DNA of 64,000 bases from JAODBJ01 sp963782465 (GTDB taxonomy: Bacteria > Actinomycetota > Acidimicrobiia > IMCC26256 > PALSA-610). The stretch's first letter is position 1, and each line of letters opens with the position of its first letter. Of this stretch, positions 55,995 to 64,000 are shown one piece after another. The position numbers and the translations under genes were made by a program. The notes beneath the pieces were generated by a model that worked only from the letters and a program-made list of their open reading frames with translations, had not been told where the DNA came from and did not search any database. The stretch is from contig CAWAJR010000005.1 in assembly GCA_963782465.1 (NCBI GenBank), positions 434,001-498,000 of the forward strand, in the 5' to 3' direction.

Positions 55995-58900
55995 CTAGAA
56001 ACGAGCCGTCGCGGCGTCTTCCTCGTCGGTACCCCGTTCGGGGCGCGACAGGTCGATGCCGAGCGACTCGGTGGTGCGGAATGCGTCCTCGTCGAGTTCG
56101 CGGATCTCGATCTCTTCGCCGGCCGAGTTCATCACCCGTACGTTGAGGCACAACGCCTGCATTTCCTTGATGAGCACTTTGAAGCTCTCGGGAATGCCCG
56201 GTTCGGGGATGTTCTCGCCCTTGACGATCGCCTCGTAGACCTTCACCCGGCCGAGCACGTCGTCGGACTTGATGGTGAGGATCTCCTGGAGCGCGTAGGC
56301 CGAGCCGTACGCCTCCAGCGCCCAGACCTCCATCTCACCGAATCGCTGGCCACCGAACTGCGCCTTCCCACCGAGCGGCTGCTGGGTGATCATCGAGTAC
56401 GGGCCGGTCGAACGGGCGTGGATCTTGTCGTCGACGAGGTGCGACAGCTTCAGGATGTACATGTAGCCGACGGTCACGCGCCGGTCGTAGGCCTCACCGG
56501 TACGGCCGTCGTACAAGGTCGCTTTCCCGCTCTTGTCGACCAACCGGTTCGCACCGGTGCTGCCGTCTTCGTTGCGGGGCGCGGTGAGCACGCTCTGGCT
56601 GTCGTCGTGCAAGTTCTCGAACAGCGACTGGATCGTGCCGATCACGCCGCCCTGCTCGGTCTCGTCCCAGTGCGCGCCGTCGAAGACGGGCGTCGAGATC
56701 CAAACCGCCGGTTCGGTGATGGTGCGTGTCTTGCGCGGTTCGGCCGGGCGCGTGCCGGTGTCGACCCAACCGTGGCGCGCCGCGTACCCGAGATGCGCCT
56801 CGAGCACCTGCCCGACGTTCATCCGGCTCGGCACACCGAGCGGGTTGAGCACGATGTCGACGGGCGTCCCGTCGGCGAGGTACGGCATGTCTTCCTGCGG
56901 GAGGATCTTCGAGATCACACCCTTGTTGCCGTGCCGGCCGGCGAGCTTGTCGCCTTCGCTGATCTTGCGCTTCTGGCCGACGTACACCCGCACGAGTTGG
57001 TTGACGCCCGGCGGGAGCTCGTGGCCGTCTTCGCGCGAGAACACCCGCACGTCGATGACCTTGCCGTTCTCGCCGTGCGGCACCTTCAAGCTGGTGTCGC
57101 GGACCTCGCGGGCCTTCTCACCGAAGATCGCGCGCAGCAGGCGCTCTTCCGGCGTGAGCTCCGTCTCGCCTTTCGGGGTGACCTTGCCGACGAGGATGTC
57201 GCCGGCACCGACCTCGGCGCCGATGCGGATGATGCCGCGCTCGTCGAGGTCTTTGAGGATGTCCTCGCTCAGGTTCGGGATGTCACGGGTGATCTCTTCG
57301 GCGCCGAGCTTCGTGTCGCGCGCGTCGATCTCGTGCTCCTCGATGTGGATCGACGTGAGCACGTCGTCCTTCACGAGTCGTTCCGAGAGCACGATCGCGT
57401 CCTCGAAGTTGTGGCCCTTCCACGGCATGAACGCGACGAGCAGGTTCTTGCCGAGTGCGAGCTCGCCCTGATGGGTCGACGGGCCGTCGGCGAGGACGTC
57501 GCCCTTCTTCACCTGGTCGCCGGCGTCGACGGCCGGCTTCTGGTTGATGCACGTGCCCTGGTTCGACCGGCGGAACTTGTTGAGCCGGTGGACCTTCTTG
57601 CCGAGCTTCTTGTAGTCGACGGTGACCGTGTCGCCCGACACGTCGAGCACGGTGCCTTCGTCCTGGGCGAGGAGCACGTCGCCGGCGTCGCGGGCCGCGC
57701 GGCCCTCGACACCCGTGCCGATGTACGGCGCGGTCGCGCGCAGCAGCGGTACGGCCTGACGTTGCATGTTGGCGCCCATGAGCGCCCGGTTGGCGTCGTC
57801 GTGCTCGAGGAACGGGATCAACGCGGTCGCGACCGACACGACCTGCTTCGGCGAGACGTCCATGTACTCGACTTCGGACGCGTCGACGAGGCCGATCTCA
57901 CCACGACCGAGACGGGCAAGCACCTTGTCGTCGAGGAAGTTGCCCTGCTCGTCGACGCTCGCGTTCGCCTGCGCGATGCGGTAGATGTCTTCGTCGTCGG
58001 CGGCGAGGTACTCGATCTCGTCGGTGACGCGACCGTCGGTGACCCGCCGGTACGGGGTCTCGATGAACCCGAACCGGTTGATGCGCGCGTAGCTCGACAG
58101 GTAGCCGATGAGGCCGATGTTCGGGCCTTCAGGCGTCTCGATCGGGCACATGCGGCCGTAGTGGCTCGGGTGCACGTCTCGCACTTCGAAGCCGGCGCGC
58201 TCACGCGACAGGCCACCCGGGCCGAGGGCCGACAAGCGCCGCTTGTGGGTGAGGCCGGCAAGCGGGTTGGTCTGGTCCATGAACTGGCTGAGCTGCGACG
58301 AACCGAAGAACTCCTTGATCGCCGCGACCACCGGACGGATGTTGATCAACGTCTGAGGCGTGATCGCTTCGACGTCCTGGGTCGTCATGCGTTCCCGCAC
58401 GACGCGCTCCATGCGGCTGAGACCGACACGCAGCTGGTTCTGGATCAGCTCACCGACCGAACGCACCCGGCGGTTGCCGAAGTGGTCGATGTCGTCGGCG
58501 TAGTAGCCCGGCTCACGGGCGTGCAGCTTCACGAGGTACGACACCGCGGCGAGAATGTCGGCGCGCGACAGGATGTAGTCGGCCCGGCCACCGTCGATGT
58601 CGGCGTTGGGGATGTCGAGCCCGAAACGGTCGAGCGCGAGGAGCGGGTATTCCTTCGAGAGCTTCTTGCTCACCTTGTGGCGCCCGACCTTCGCCATGTC
58701 GTAGCGCTTCGGGTTGAAGAACAGGTTCTCGAGCAAGGCACGCGCCGAGTCGGGGGTCGGCGGCTCGCCCGGGCGAAGCTTGCGGTAGATGTCGATGAAG
58801 GCTTCGTCGACGCTGGCGGTGTTGTCCTTGTCGAGCGTGTTGCGCATCGACTCGTAGGGCCGGCCCTGATCGTCGGTGATGAGGTTGAGGAGTTCCTCCT

Positions 58901-59510
58901 CCGACTCGCCGAAGCCCAGCGCCTTCAGCAGGATCGTGATCGGCTGCTTGCGCTTGCGGTCGACGCGGACGTAGACGACGTCCTTCTTGTCGACCTCGAA
59001 CTCGAGCCACGCGCCGCGGCTCGGGATCACCTTCGCGTCGACGACTTCCTTTTCGGGTTGGGTCTTGTCGGGCGTCGCGCCGAAGTACACGCCCGGCGAC
59101 CGCACGAGCTGGCTCACGACGATCCGCTCGGTGCCGTTGATGATGAAGGTGCCGCGGTCGGTCATCATCGGGAAGTCGCCCATGAAGACCGTCTGCTCTT
59201 TGATCTCACCCGTCTGGGCGTTCATGAAACGCGCGGTGACGAAGAGCGGGCGCGCGTAGGTCATGTCGCGCTCGCGACACTCGTCTTCGGAATGCTTCGG
59301 CGGGTCGAAGACGTGGTCGGTCAACTCGAGCTTGAGCTGACCGGTGAAGTCTTCGATCGGGGAGAGGTCGCGCAGGACCTCACCGACGCCGTCTTCGAGG
59401 AACCAGTGGAAGGACTCCGTCTGGACTTCGATCAGGTTGGGGAGGTCCTTGACCTCACGCAACCGAGAGAAGGACAGACGCTCACGGGACGCGAGACGAG
59501 CCAACGTCAC
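55995..59510 (-). CDS. rpoB: RNA polymerase beta subunit
   Basis: 1171 residues from the GTG at 59510; other in-frame starts (GTG 59531 and earlier) cannot be excluded. GTERIVVSQLVRSPGVYF and the rifampicin-pocket cluster SQLSQFMDQTNPLAGLTHKR followed by RLSALGPGGL are present; the residues that most often mutate to resistance (the Asp, His and Ser of this cluster) have their sensitive identities. RMNVGQVLEAHLG and PLGGKAQFGGQRFGEMEVWALEAYG mark the C-terminal part. It has its own upstream promoter candidate. Confidence 0.97.
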   Translation of the reverse strand: MTLARLASRERLSFSRLREVKDLPNLIEVQTESFHWFLEDGVGEVLRDLSPIEDFTGQLKLELTDHVFDPPKHSEDECRERDMTYARPLFVTARFMNAQTGEIKEQTVFMGDFPMMTDRGTFIINGTERIVVSQLVRSPGVYFGATPDKTQPEKEVVDAKVIPSRGAWLEFEVDKKDVVYVRVDRKRKQPITILLKALGFGESEEELLNLITDDQGRPYESMRNTLDKDNTASVDEAFIDIYRKLRPGEPPTPDSARALLENLFFNPKRYDMAKVGRHKVSKKLSKEYPLLALDRFGLDIPNADIDGGRADYILSRADILAAVSYLVKLHAREPGYYADDIDHFGNRRVRSVGELIQNQLRVGLSRMERVVRERMTTQDVEAITPQTLINIRPVVAAIKEFFGSSQLSQFMDQTNPLAGLTHKRRLSALGPGGLSRERAGFEVRDVHPSHYGRMCPIETPEGPNIGLIGYLSSYARINRFGFIETPYRRVTDGRVTDEIEYLAADDEDIYRIAQANASVDEQGNFLDDKVLARLGRGEIGLVDASEVEYMDVSPKQVVSVATALIPFLEHDDANRALMGANMQRQAVPLLRATAPYIGTGVEGRAARDAGDVLLAQDEGTVLDVSGDTVTVDYKKLGKKVHRLNKFRRSNQGTCINQKPAVDAGDQVKKGDVLADGPSTHQGELALGKNLLVAFMPWKGHNFEDAIVLSERLVKDDVLTSIHIEEHEIDARDTKLGAEEITRDIPNLSEDILKDLDERGIIRIGAEVGAGDILVGKVTPKGETELTPEERLLRAIFGEKAREVRDTSLKVPHGENGKVIDVRVFSREDGHELPPGVNQLVRVYVGQKRKISEGDKLAGRHGNKGVISKILPQEDMPYLADGTPVDIVLNPLGVPSRMNVGQVLEAHLGYAARHGWVDTGTRPAEPRKTRTITEPAVWISTPVFDGAHWDETEQGGVIGTIQSLFENLHDDSQSVLTAPRNEDGSTGANRLVDKSGKATLYDGRTGEAYDRRVTVGYMYILKLSHLVDDKIHARSTGPYSMITQQPLGGKAQFGGQRFGEMEVWALEAYGSAYALQEILTIKSDDVLGRVKVYEAIVKGENIPEPGIPESFKVLIKEMQALCLNVRVMNSAGEEIEIRELDEDAFRTTESLGIDLSRPERGTDEEDAATARF

Positions 59511-59642
59511 TCCATTCGGGGTTTGCAGCACGCGCCGAAGTTGCGCCCGGCGGCGGGAATCCCGCCGCTCCCGCAGTAATGGCGCGCGACGCGAAAGGCA
59601 GGGAAACACAAAGAGCGCGAGCGGGAAGACACGGCTCGAAGG

Positions 59643-59672
59643 AGCATAGCCGCGCGGCCACGCTCCTTACAA
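59643..59672 (-). promoter_or_regulatory. Putative rpoBC promoter
   Basis: On the minus strand, TTGTAA (59672-59667), an 18-bp spacer and TATGCT (59648-59643), in the 295-bp gap between rplL and rpoB. It would let rpoBC be transcribed partly independently of rplJL. The rest of the gap shows a GC-rich stretch after rplL but no open gene. Confidence 0.5.
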
Positions 59673-59805
59673 GGCATCCGGTTTCGGGAGGCCGGGAAGC
59701 CTCCGCGCTGGCGCAGACGATAAAGCCCGACCCTCCGATTGGCAAGCTTTTGCGCTCACCGACCGGGGCCGGCCGTGCCCGCGGGCGCGGCGCTCCCGGG
59801 CTTGC

Positions 59806-60195
59806 CTACTTGAGCTCGACGGTGGCGCCGGCCCCTTCGAGCTGGGCTTTTGCCTTCTCGGCGTCTTCCTTCGAGACCTTCTCGAGCACCGGCTTGGGGG
59901 CGCCGTCGACCAGGTCCTTGGCTTCCTTGAGGCCGAGGCTCGTCAGCGAGCGGACCTCTTTGATGACCTGGATCTTCTTGTCGCCCGCCGCGTTGAGGAT
60001 GACGTCGAACTCGTCCTTCTCCTCGGCCGCGGCCGTCTCGCCGCCGCCACCACCGGGGCCGGGGGCCGCGGCGACCGCGACGGGTGCCGCGGCGGTCACA
60101 CCGAACTCCTCCTCGAACGCCTTCAGGAAGTCGTTCAACTCGAGCACCGTCATGTTCTTGAAGACGTCGAGTAGATCCTGCGTGCTCATGGCCAT
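59806..60195 (-). CDS. rplL: 50S ribosomal protein L7/L12
   Basis: 129 residues. N-terminal dimer domain (LLDVFKNMTVLELNDFLKAFEEEFGV), Ala/Gly/Pro hinge (about 38-58), and the factor-binding C-terminal domain (EFDVILNAAGDKKIQVIKEVRSLTSLGLKEAKDLVDGAP). It forms the stalk with L10. ATG 60195 or the second ATG two codons later could be the start. Confidence 0.97.
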   Translation of the reverse strand: MAMSTQDLLDVFKNMTVLELNDFLKAFEEEFGVTAAAPVAVAAAPGPGGGGGETAAAEEKDEFDVILNAAGDKKIQVIKEVRSLTSLGLKEAKDLVDGAPKPVLEKVSKEDAEKAKAQLEGAGATVELK

Positions 60196-60231
60196 CGTGC
60201 GTGTCTCCTGCTTGTATCTCGATCGGGTTCG

Positions 60232-60909
60232 TTATTCGGCGTTCGCCTCGGGCGCGGCCTCGTCGGCCACGGCCGCCGGCGCCGCGACCTCGGGCTCGGC
60301 CGCGACTTCGGGCTCGGCGGCCACTTCGGGCTCGGCCTCCGCGGCGTCGGCGCCCTCGGGCCCGCGCTGGTCGATGTAGGCCTTCAGGCCGTAGGCGAAG
60401 TTGCGGGTGAACGCCTGGAACAGGCCGGCCGCCTTGACGAGCGGCGCCTGGAAACCGCCGGCGAGGCGGGCGAGCAACACGTCGCGCGGCGCGACGTCGG
60501 CCAGTGCTTCGACGTCGCGGGTGCTCAACACTCGTGGCCCGAGGAGGCCGCCTTTGAGAACGAGGTTCGGGTTGGTGCGCGCGAAGTCGCGCAACGCTTT
60601 CGCCGCGGTGACCGCGTCGCCCCCGTCGCGGCGGACGAACGCGATCGCAACCGGGCCTTCGAGGAGGTCGGCGACGTCGGTCATTCCCGCCTCGGTGGCG
60701 GCGCGCCGGGCGAGGGTGTTCTTGAAGACCTTGTAGTCGGTGGCCGCCGGGCGCAACGCGGCCCGCAGTTCGGCCAGATCGGTCACCGACAGGCCGCGGT
60801 ACTCGGTGAGGACGGCGGCATCCGCTTCGCGCAGGCGCGACGTGATGTCGTCGACGACGGCCGCCTTCTTGCGGAGCTGGTCGCTGTTGTCGGGCGCCTT
60901 CGTCGGCAT
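60232..60909 (-). CDS. rplJ: 50S ribosomal protein L10 with repetitive tail
   Basis: 225 residues, against about 170 usually. Core features are KKAAVVDDITSRLREADAAVLTEYRGLSV, DYKVFKNTLARRA and LLARLAGGFQAP, followed by the L12-binding helix. The last 45 residues are an Ala/Glu-rich tail with three tandem AEPEVA units. L10 is the base of the stalk and usually represses its own mRNA through the leader. ATG at 60909 gives a normal N-terminus. Confidence 0.95.
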   Translation of the reverse strand: MPTKAPDNSDQLRKKAAVVDDITSRLREADAAVLTEYRGLSVTDLAELRAALRPAATDYKVFKNTLARRAATEAGMTDVADLLEGPVAIAFVRRDGGDAVTAAKALRDFARTNPNLVLKGGLLGPRVLSTRDVEALADVAPRDVLLARLAGGFQAPLVKAAGLFQAFTRNFAYGLKAYIDQRGPEGADAAEAEPEVAAEPEVAAEPEVAAPAAVADEAAPEANAE

Positions 60910-61150
60910 GCGTACCTTCGTTCCTGGTCGCTTCGCCCTTCGCCTCCCTGACGGTCGGCTCCGGGCTCTCGCTTCCGTCTCGGCTCGCGAATCGGGACGC
61001 CTTCGAGGCGCCCCGGGAACGCGCGCAAGAGCACGCCTGCCTGGTTCGCCTCTTCCGGCCGGCCGGGGCCGATTACCTCTCCCGCTTACGGGCACGTCGT
61101 CGTCGACGAGCCGCAGCGGGCGAGACCGGAGGTCTGTGGCGTTTGTATGT
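60910..61150 (-). ncRNA. Probable L10-type mRNA leader
   Basis: The untranslated stretch before rplJ is about 240 nt, long enough for the L10 leader that binds L10-L12 for autoregulation. It contains a perfect AGACC-TCC-GGTCT hairpin at 61123-61135 near its 5' end, reminiscent of known leaders. A TACGCT -10 candidate is at 61160-61165 (minus). The secondary structure was not computed, so this is tentative. Confidence 0.35.
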
Positions 61151-61178
61151 CGGCCGAGGAGCGTACCTGATTGGGAGC

Positions 61179-61184
61179 TACCGT
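61179..61184 (+). promoter_or_regulatory. Leaderless -10 box of the TIGR03086 gene
   Basis: TACCGT ending 8 nt before the GTG at 61193. Identical hexamer to the one before the VOC gene at 38736. Confidence 0.45.
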
Positions 61185-61192
61185 CGTCGTTC

Positions 61193-61744
61193 GTGCCCGA
61201 CGTCGCCGACCGTTACCGCAGGGTCGCCGCCCAATTCACCGCCAAGGTGGCGCAGGTTCCGCCCAATCGCTGGTCGAGCGCCTCCCCCTGCGCCGAATGG
61301 AACGCCCGCGAGGTCGTCGACCACTGCGTCTCGTCTTCGGGCCTGTTCCTCGGTTTCATCGGCCGGTCGGTACCCGACGGGCCGACCGTCGACGACGACC
61401 CGCTCGCGGCGTGGGTCAACGCCCGCGATGCGGTCCAGGCCGCGCTCGACGACCCGGCAGCCGCGACCACCAAGTACTCCGGGTTCATGGGACCGTCGAC
61501 CTTCGAAGCGGGTGTCGACCAGTTCATCTGCACCGACCTGGTCGTGCACGGCTGGGACCTTGCCCGCGCCACCGGGCTCGACGAGACGCTCGACCCCGGC
61601 GAGGTCGCGAAGGCCCTCGCGGCGATGGGTTCCATCGACGAGAAGATGCTGCGCAGCCCCGGTGCATTCGGTCCCGCGGTCCCCGCGCCGCCCGACGCCG
61701 ACGCGCAGACCAGGCTCCTCGCGTTTCTCGGCCGCGAGGCGTGA
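61193..61744 (+). CDS. TIGR03086 family protein (mycothiol-dependent maleylpyruvate isomerase-like)
   Basis: 183 residues. DRYRRVAAQFTAKVAQVPPNRWSSASPCAEWNAREVVDHC is the typical DinB/MDMPI opening, with the WNAREVVDHC histidine probably a metal ligand. TDLVVHGWDLARATG supplies the other histidine near residue 122. Members use mycothiol or have no known activity, and are largely actinobacterial. GTG at 61193 was chosen for the -10 box. It lies divergently between rplA and rplJ, splitting the usual rplKAJL order. Confidence 0.8.
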   Translation: MPDVADRYRRVAAQFTAKVAQVPPNRWSSASPCAEWNAREVVDHCVSSSGLFLGFIGRSVPDGPTVDDDPLAAWVNARDAVQAALDDPAAATTKYSGFMGPSTFEAGVDQFICTDLVVHGWDLARATGLDETLDPGEVAKALAAMGSIDEKMLRSPGAFGPAVPAPPDADAQTRLLAFLGREA

Positions 61745-61757
61745 GCTTGCTCGGCCG

Positions 61758-62462
61758 TCAGTGGGTGGCTTCGACGCGGGCGTCGGGCGCGATCTTCACG
61801 CCCGGCCCCATGGTCGAACTGGTCGTGATGCCCTTGATGTAGCGGCCCTTCGCCGCGGCCGGCTTCGCCCGGTTGATCTCGTCGAGCACCGCTCCGAAGT
61901 TGGAGACCAGCGCCGCGGGCTCGAAACTCACCCGGCCGATCGGGACGTGGACGTTGCCGTGACGGTCGGTTCGGTACTCGACCTTGCCGCCCTTGAACTC
62001 GGCCACGGCCCGACCGACGTCGGGCGTGACCGTGCCGGTCTTCGGGTTGGGCATGAGCCCGCGCGGCCCGAGCACGCGACCGAGCTTGCCCACCTGGCCC
62101 ATCAGGTCGGGGGTCGCGATCGCGACGTCGAAGTCGAGGAAGCCCTTCTGGATACGGTCGACGAGGTCGTCGGCACCGACGATGTCGGCGCCCGCGGCTT
62201 CGGCTTCGCGCGCGGCTTCACCCGCCGCGAACACCGCGACGCGCACGTCCTTGCCGGTGCCCGACGGCAGCGACACCGTGCCGCGCAGCATCTGGTCGGC
62301 CTTGCGAGGATCGACCCCGAGACGGAATGCCACCTCGACCGACTCGTCGAACTTGCGATTCGACATGCTCTTCACCAGTTCGAATGCCTCGGCGGGCTGG
62401 TGGAGCCGATCCTTGTCGAGACGCTTGCTCGCGTCCTGGTACTTCTTGCCGTGTTGCGGCAT
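61758..62462 (-). CDS. rplA: 50S ribosomal protein L1
   Basis: 234 residues. SNRKFDESVEVAFRLGVDPRKADQMLRGTVSLPSGTGK and the motif GRVLGPRGLMPNPKTGTV are diagnostic. L1 forms the mobile stalk at the E site and in many bacteria represses rplKA. Convergent with the TIGR03086 gene (13 bp apart). Confidence 0.97.
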   Translation of the reverse strand: MPQHGKKYQDASKRLDKDRLHQPAEAFELVKSMSNRKFDESVEVAFRLGVDPRKADQMLRGTVSLPSGTGKDVRVAVFAAGEAAREAEAAGADIVGADDLVDRIQKGFLDFDVAIATPDLMGQVGKLGRVLGPRGLMPNPKTGTVTPDVGRAVAEFKGGKVEYRTDRHGNVHVPIGRVSFEPAALVSNFGAVLDEINRAKPAAAKGRYIKGITTSSTMGPGVKIAPDARVEATH

Positions 62463-62533
62463 CTGCTGCCTCCCTCTCTGGTTCGTGCGCTGCGGTGAGG
62501 TCCTCCGCAGCGGGTTTCGATCCGCTCGCCGCC

Positions 62534-62962
62534 TCAGCCGGTGACTTCGATCCCCATGGAACGGGCGGTGCCGGCGACTTGGGCCATGGCGCCGTCGATG
62601 TCGATGGCGTTCAGGTCGGGCATCTTCGACTCGGCGATCTCGCGCACTTGGGCCTTCGTCACCGATCCGGCAACCTCGCGGCGTGGGTTCGACGCCCCCT
62701 TCTCCAAGCCCGCGGCCTTGCGCAGCAGCACCGGTGTCGGCGGGGTTTTGGTGATGAAGGTGAAGCTCCGGTCTTCGAAGATCGTGATCTCGGCCGGGAT
62801 CACGGTGCCGCGCTGCGCTTCGGTCGCGGCGTTGTACTGCTTGCAGAAATCCATGATGTTGATGCCGTGCGGGCCGAGCGCGGTACCGACGGGCGGCGCG
62901 GGCGTTGCCCCGCCGGCCTGGATCTGGATCTTCACGATCGCCGCGACGCGTTTCTTCGCCAT
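62534..62962 (-). CDS. rplK: 50S ribosomal protein L11
   Basis: 142 residues. KIQIQAGGATPAPPVGTALGPHGINIMDFCKQYN and DLNAIDIDGAMAQVAGTARSMGI are conserved. L11 forms the GTPase-associated centre and is needed for RelA-type stringent sensing; the proline-rich N-terminus is the thiostrepton/micrococcin contact. It is followed by rplA after 71 bp. Confidence 0.97.
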   Translation of the reverse strand: MAKKRVAAIVKIQIQAGGATPAPPVGTALGPHGINIMDFCKQYNAATEAQRGTVIPAEITIFEDRSFTFITKTPPTPVLLRKAAGLEKGASNPRREVAGSVTKAQVREIAESKMPDLNAIDIDGAMAQVAGTARSMGIEVTG

Positions 62963-62970
62963 TCCGTTTC

Positions 62971-63064
62971 GCTCACTCTCTCATCTCGCTCGCTCACGGC
63001 GACTCCTCCGTCGCCGCGGGCGTTCGCTTGCTGGCAGGTTCGCTCGCTGCGCTCGCTCACCGCG
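62971..63064. repeat. Dispersed relative of the 39.2-kb repeat, between nusG and rplK
   Basis: The 129-bp gap between nusG and rplK holds several CGCTCGCT/GCTCGCTCAC motifs. The 24 bases at 63041-63064 are identical to part of each of the first two tandem units (for example 39240-39263), and 39 bases align with about four mismatches. Confidence 0.65.
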
Positions 63065-63091
63065 GCGCGCCAAGCCTCGCCGTGGACCTTC

Positions 63092-63874
63092 CTACAGTTT
63101 GGCGACGTCGCCGAATTCGAGTTCGACCGGCGTCTCACGACCGAAGATGTTGACGAGCACCTTGAGCTTCGAACGTTCGGCGTCGATCTCGCTGATGACG
63201 CCGTTGAAGTCGGCGAAGGGGCCGGTGACGACCCGCACCTGTTCTCCGAGTTCGTACTCGAGCCGCGGGCGTGCCTTCTTCTCGGGGCCGGCGGCCTCTT
63301 CCTTGGCGCCGGTGCCGAGGATGTCTTCCACTTCCTTGCGTGACAACGGGGTCGGTTTCGCGCCGCTGCCCACGAACCCGGTGACGCCGGGCGTGTTGCG
63401 CACGACATACCAGGAGTTGTCGTCGAGGTCCATCCGAACGAGGAGGTAGCCGGGGAAGACCTTCTTCTGGACTTCCTGCTTCCGCCCGCCCTTGAACTCG
63501 ATCACCGTCTCCATCGGGATCGCGACCTCGAAGATCTGCTCTTCGACACCCATCGACCGCACCCGGCTGGCGAGGTTCTGCTTCACCTTGTTCTCGTACC
63601 CGGCGTAGGTGTGCACCACGTACCAGCGACCGGTCCGGTCGAACGGGCTCGGCTCGCGGGTCGACGTCACGACTTCGACGTCGAGGAGTTCGGCGTCGCC
63701 GAGCTCGGCGGTCACGCCCTCGCCTTCGCCGTCTCCGTCGGTGTCGGTGGCGCCGTCGGTGATCGCACCGTCGCTGATCACGTCGGGTGCGTCCGCGTCG
63801 GCGCGGTCTGGATGTTCGGGTTCATCGGGCATGGCGGGTTCGTCAGTCATGAGGGGTGGTTCGGCTGCGGTCAT
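63092..63874 (-). CDS. nusG: Transcription termination/antitermination protein NusG
   Basis: 260 residues. The NGN domain begins near residue 82 (GRWYVVHTYAGYENKVKQNL, KKVFPGYLLVRMDLDDNSWYVVRNTPGVTGFVG) and the KOW domain is at the C-terminus (GEQVRVVTGPFADFNGVISEID). An 80-residue acidic, low-complexity lead precedes the NGN domain, as in many actinobacterial NusG proteins. NusG couples RNA polymerase to ribosomes and Rho. ATG 63874 was chosen; in-frame ATGs at 63850 and 63832 are alternatives. Confidence 0.95.
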   Translation of the reverse strand: MTAAEPPLMTDEPAMPDEPEHPDRADADAPDVISDGAITDGATDTDGDGEGEGVTAELGDAELLDVEVVTSTREPSPFDRTGRWYVVHTYAGYENKVKQNLASRVRSMGVEEQIFEVAIPMETVIEFKGGRKQEVQKKVFPGYLLVRMDLDDNSWYVVRNTPGVTGFVGSGAKPTPLSRKEVEDILGTGAKEEAAGPEKKARPRLEYELGEQVRVVTGPFADFNGVISEIDAERSKLKVLVNIFGRETPVELEFGDVAKL

Positions 63875-63878
63875 GGGA

Positions 63879-64000
63879 TCAACCGAACAGGAAGACGACA
63901 AAGTGCGACGAGGCCCAGTCGAAGCCGAAGATCAGCGCGGTCATCACCGTGACCGCGATGAGGACGACGAGGCTCGATTGGATGGTCTCTTCCCGGGTGG
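63879..64000 (-). CDS. secE: Protein translocase subunit SecE, 3' part only
   Basis: The last 39 codons are visible, cut by the window edge. TREETIQSSLVVLIAVTVMTALIFGF is the conserved SecE amphipathic-to-transmembrane region, followed by DWASSHFVVFLFG and a TGA. SecE clamps SecY in the translocon. It lies 4 bp before nusG, the universal secE-nusG order. Confidence 0.9.
   Translation of the reverse strand, partial: TREETIQSSLVVLIAVTVMTALIFGFDWASSHFVVFLFG

Noticed and set aside
55995..59510. Native rifampicin resistance in rpoB
   Set aside because: The Asp, His and Ser positions that usually mutate are of the sensitive type; only conservative differences (Thr for Asn, Ala for Ser) occur in the cluster.

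Overview
The window is a GC-rich (about two thirds G+C) actinobacterial chromosome segment that carries most of the ribosomal-protein / RNA-polymerase supercluster, almost all of it on the minus strand. The gene content and order (rplM-rpsI-glmM-glmS-nnr-alr-tsaE-tsaB-rimI-tsaD-groES, a TIGR03086 / mycothiol-type protein, zinc-binding forms of S4, S14, L36 and L24), the secreted DGGVFTYGDA-repeat protein, and a recurring TANNNT box 6-8 nt upstream of start codons (leaderless transcripts) all point to Actinobacteria. I infer the class Acidimicrobiia, but the window contains no rRNA to prove it.

Layout. 1-5.1 kb: an MFS transporter, a secreted repeat protein, a Nudix CoA-pyrophosphatase and an acyl-CoA synthetase. 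5.2-20 kb (minus strand): one long, tightly coupled gene train that starts at rplM-rpsI, runs through amino-sugar synthesis (glmM and a very large GlmS-like enzyme), nnr, a CBS protein, alr, an alpha/beta hydrolase, a P1 peptidase, a family-4 uracil-DNA glycosylase and tsaE-tsaB-rimI-tsaD, followed by groES under its own perfect CIRCE operator. Many junctions are ATGA or GTGA overlaps. 20-22 kb: a phosphodiesterase whose motifs look circularly permuted, and a small cupin. 22-38.5 kb (minus): truA, rplQ, rpoA, rpsD, rpsK, rpsM, rpmJ, infA, map, adk, secY and the spc/S10 ribosomal genes up to rplC. 38.7-42.6 kb: an accessory island (VOC protein, 3 x 90-bp tandem repeat, PhyH dioxygenase, P-loop kinase, amidohydrolase, TetR regulator) that separates rplC from rpsJ. 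42.6-47.3 kb (minus): the str operon rpsL-rpsG-fusA-tuf-rpsJ. 47.5-51.8 kb: a membrane protein, an ABC-2-like transporter and VOC gene with apparent frameshifts, and a second PhyH protein. 51.9-64 kb (minus): rpoC, rpoB, rplL, rplJ, then (after a divergent TIGR03086 gene) rplA, rplK, nusG and the 3' end of secE.

The ribosomal/transcription genes make the translation apparatus, RNA polymerase, Sec channel and N-terminal Met processing enzyme. The glm/nnr/alr block supplies cell-wall precursors. The tsa genes make the t6A tRNA modification. The accessory genes sit at the classical operon boundaries.

Points that deserve attention: the 1147-residue GlmS-like enzyme with inserted regions; the permuted phosphodiesterase; an infA that seems to start at CTG; native Arg43 and a changed 86-87 loop in S12; L22 with a His-Asp repeat and acidic tail; a 47-bp two-copy palindromic intergenic element; and three apparent single-base deletions in G/C runs (rpsM, an ABC ATPase, a VOC gene), which may be assembly errors. 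No tRNA, rRNA, CRISPR array, prophage or insertion sequence was found. No gene-free stretch exceeds 300 bases; positions 1-150 hold nothing I can assign.
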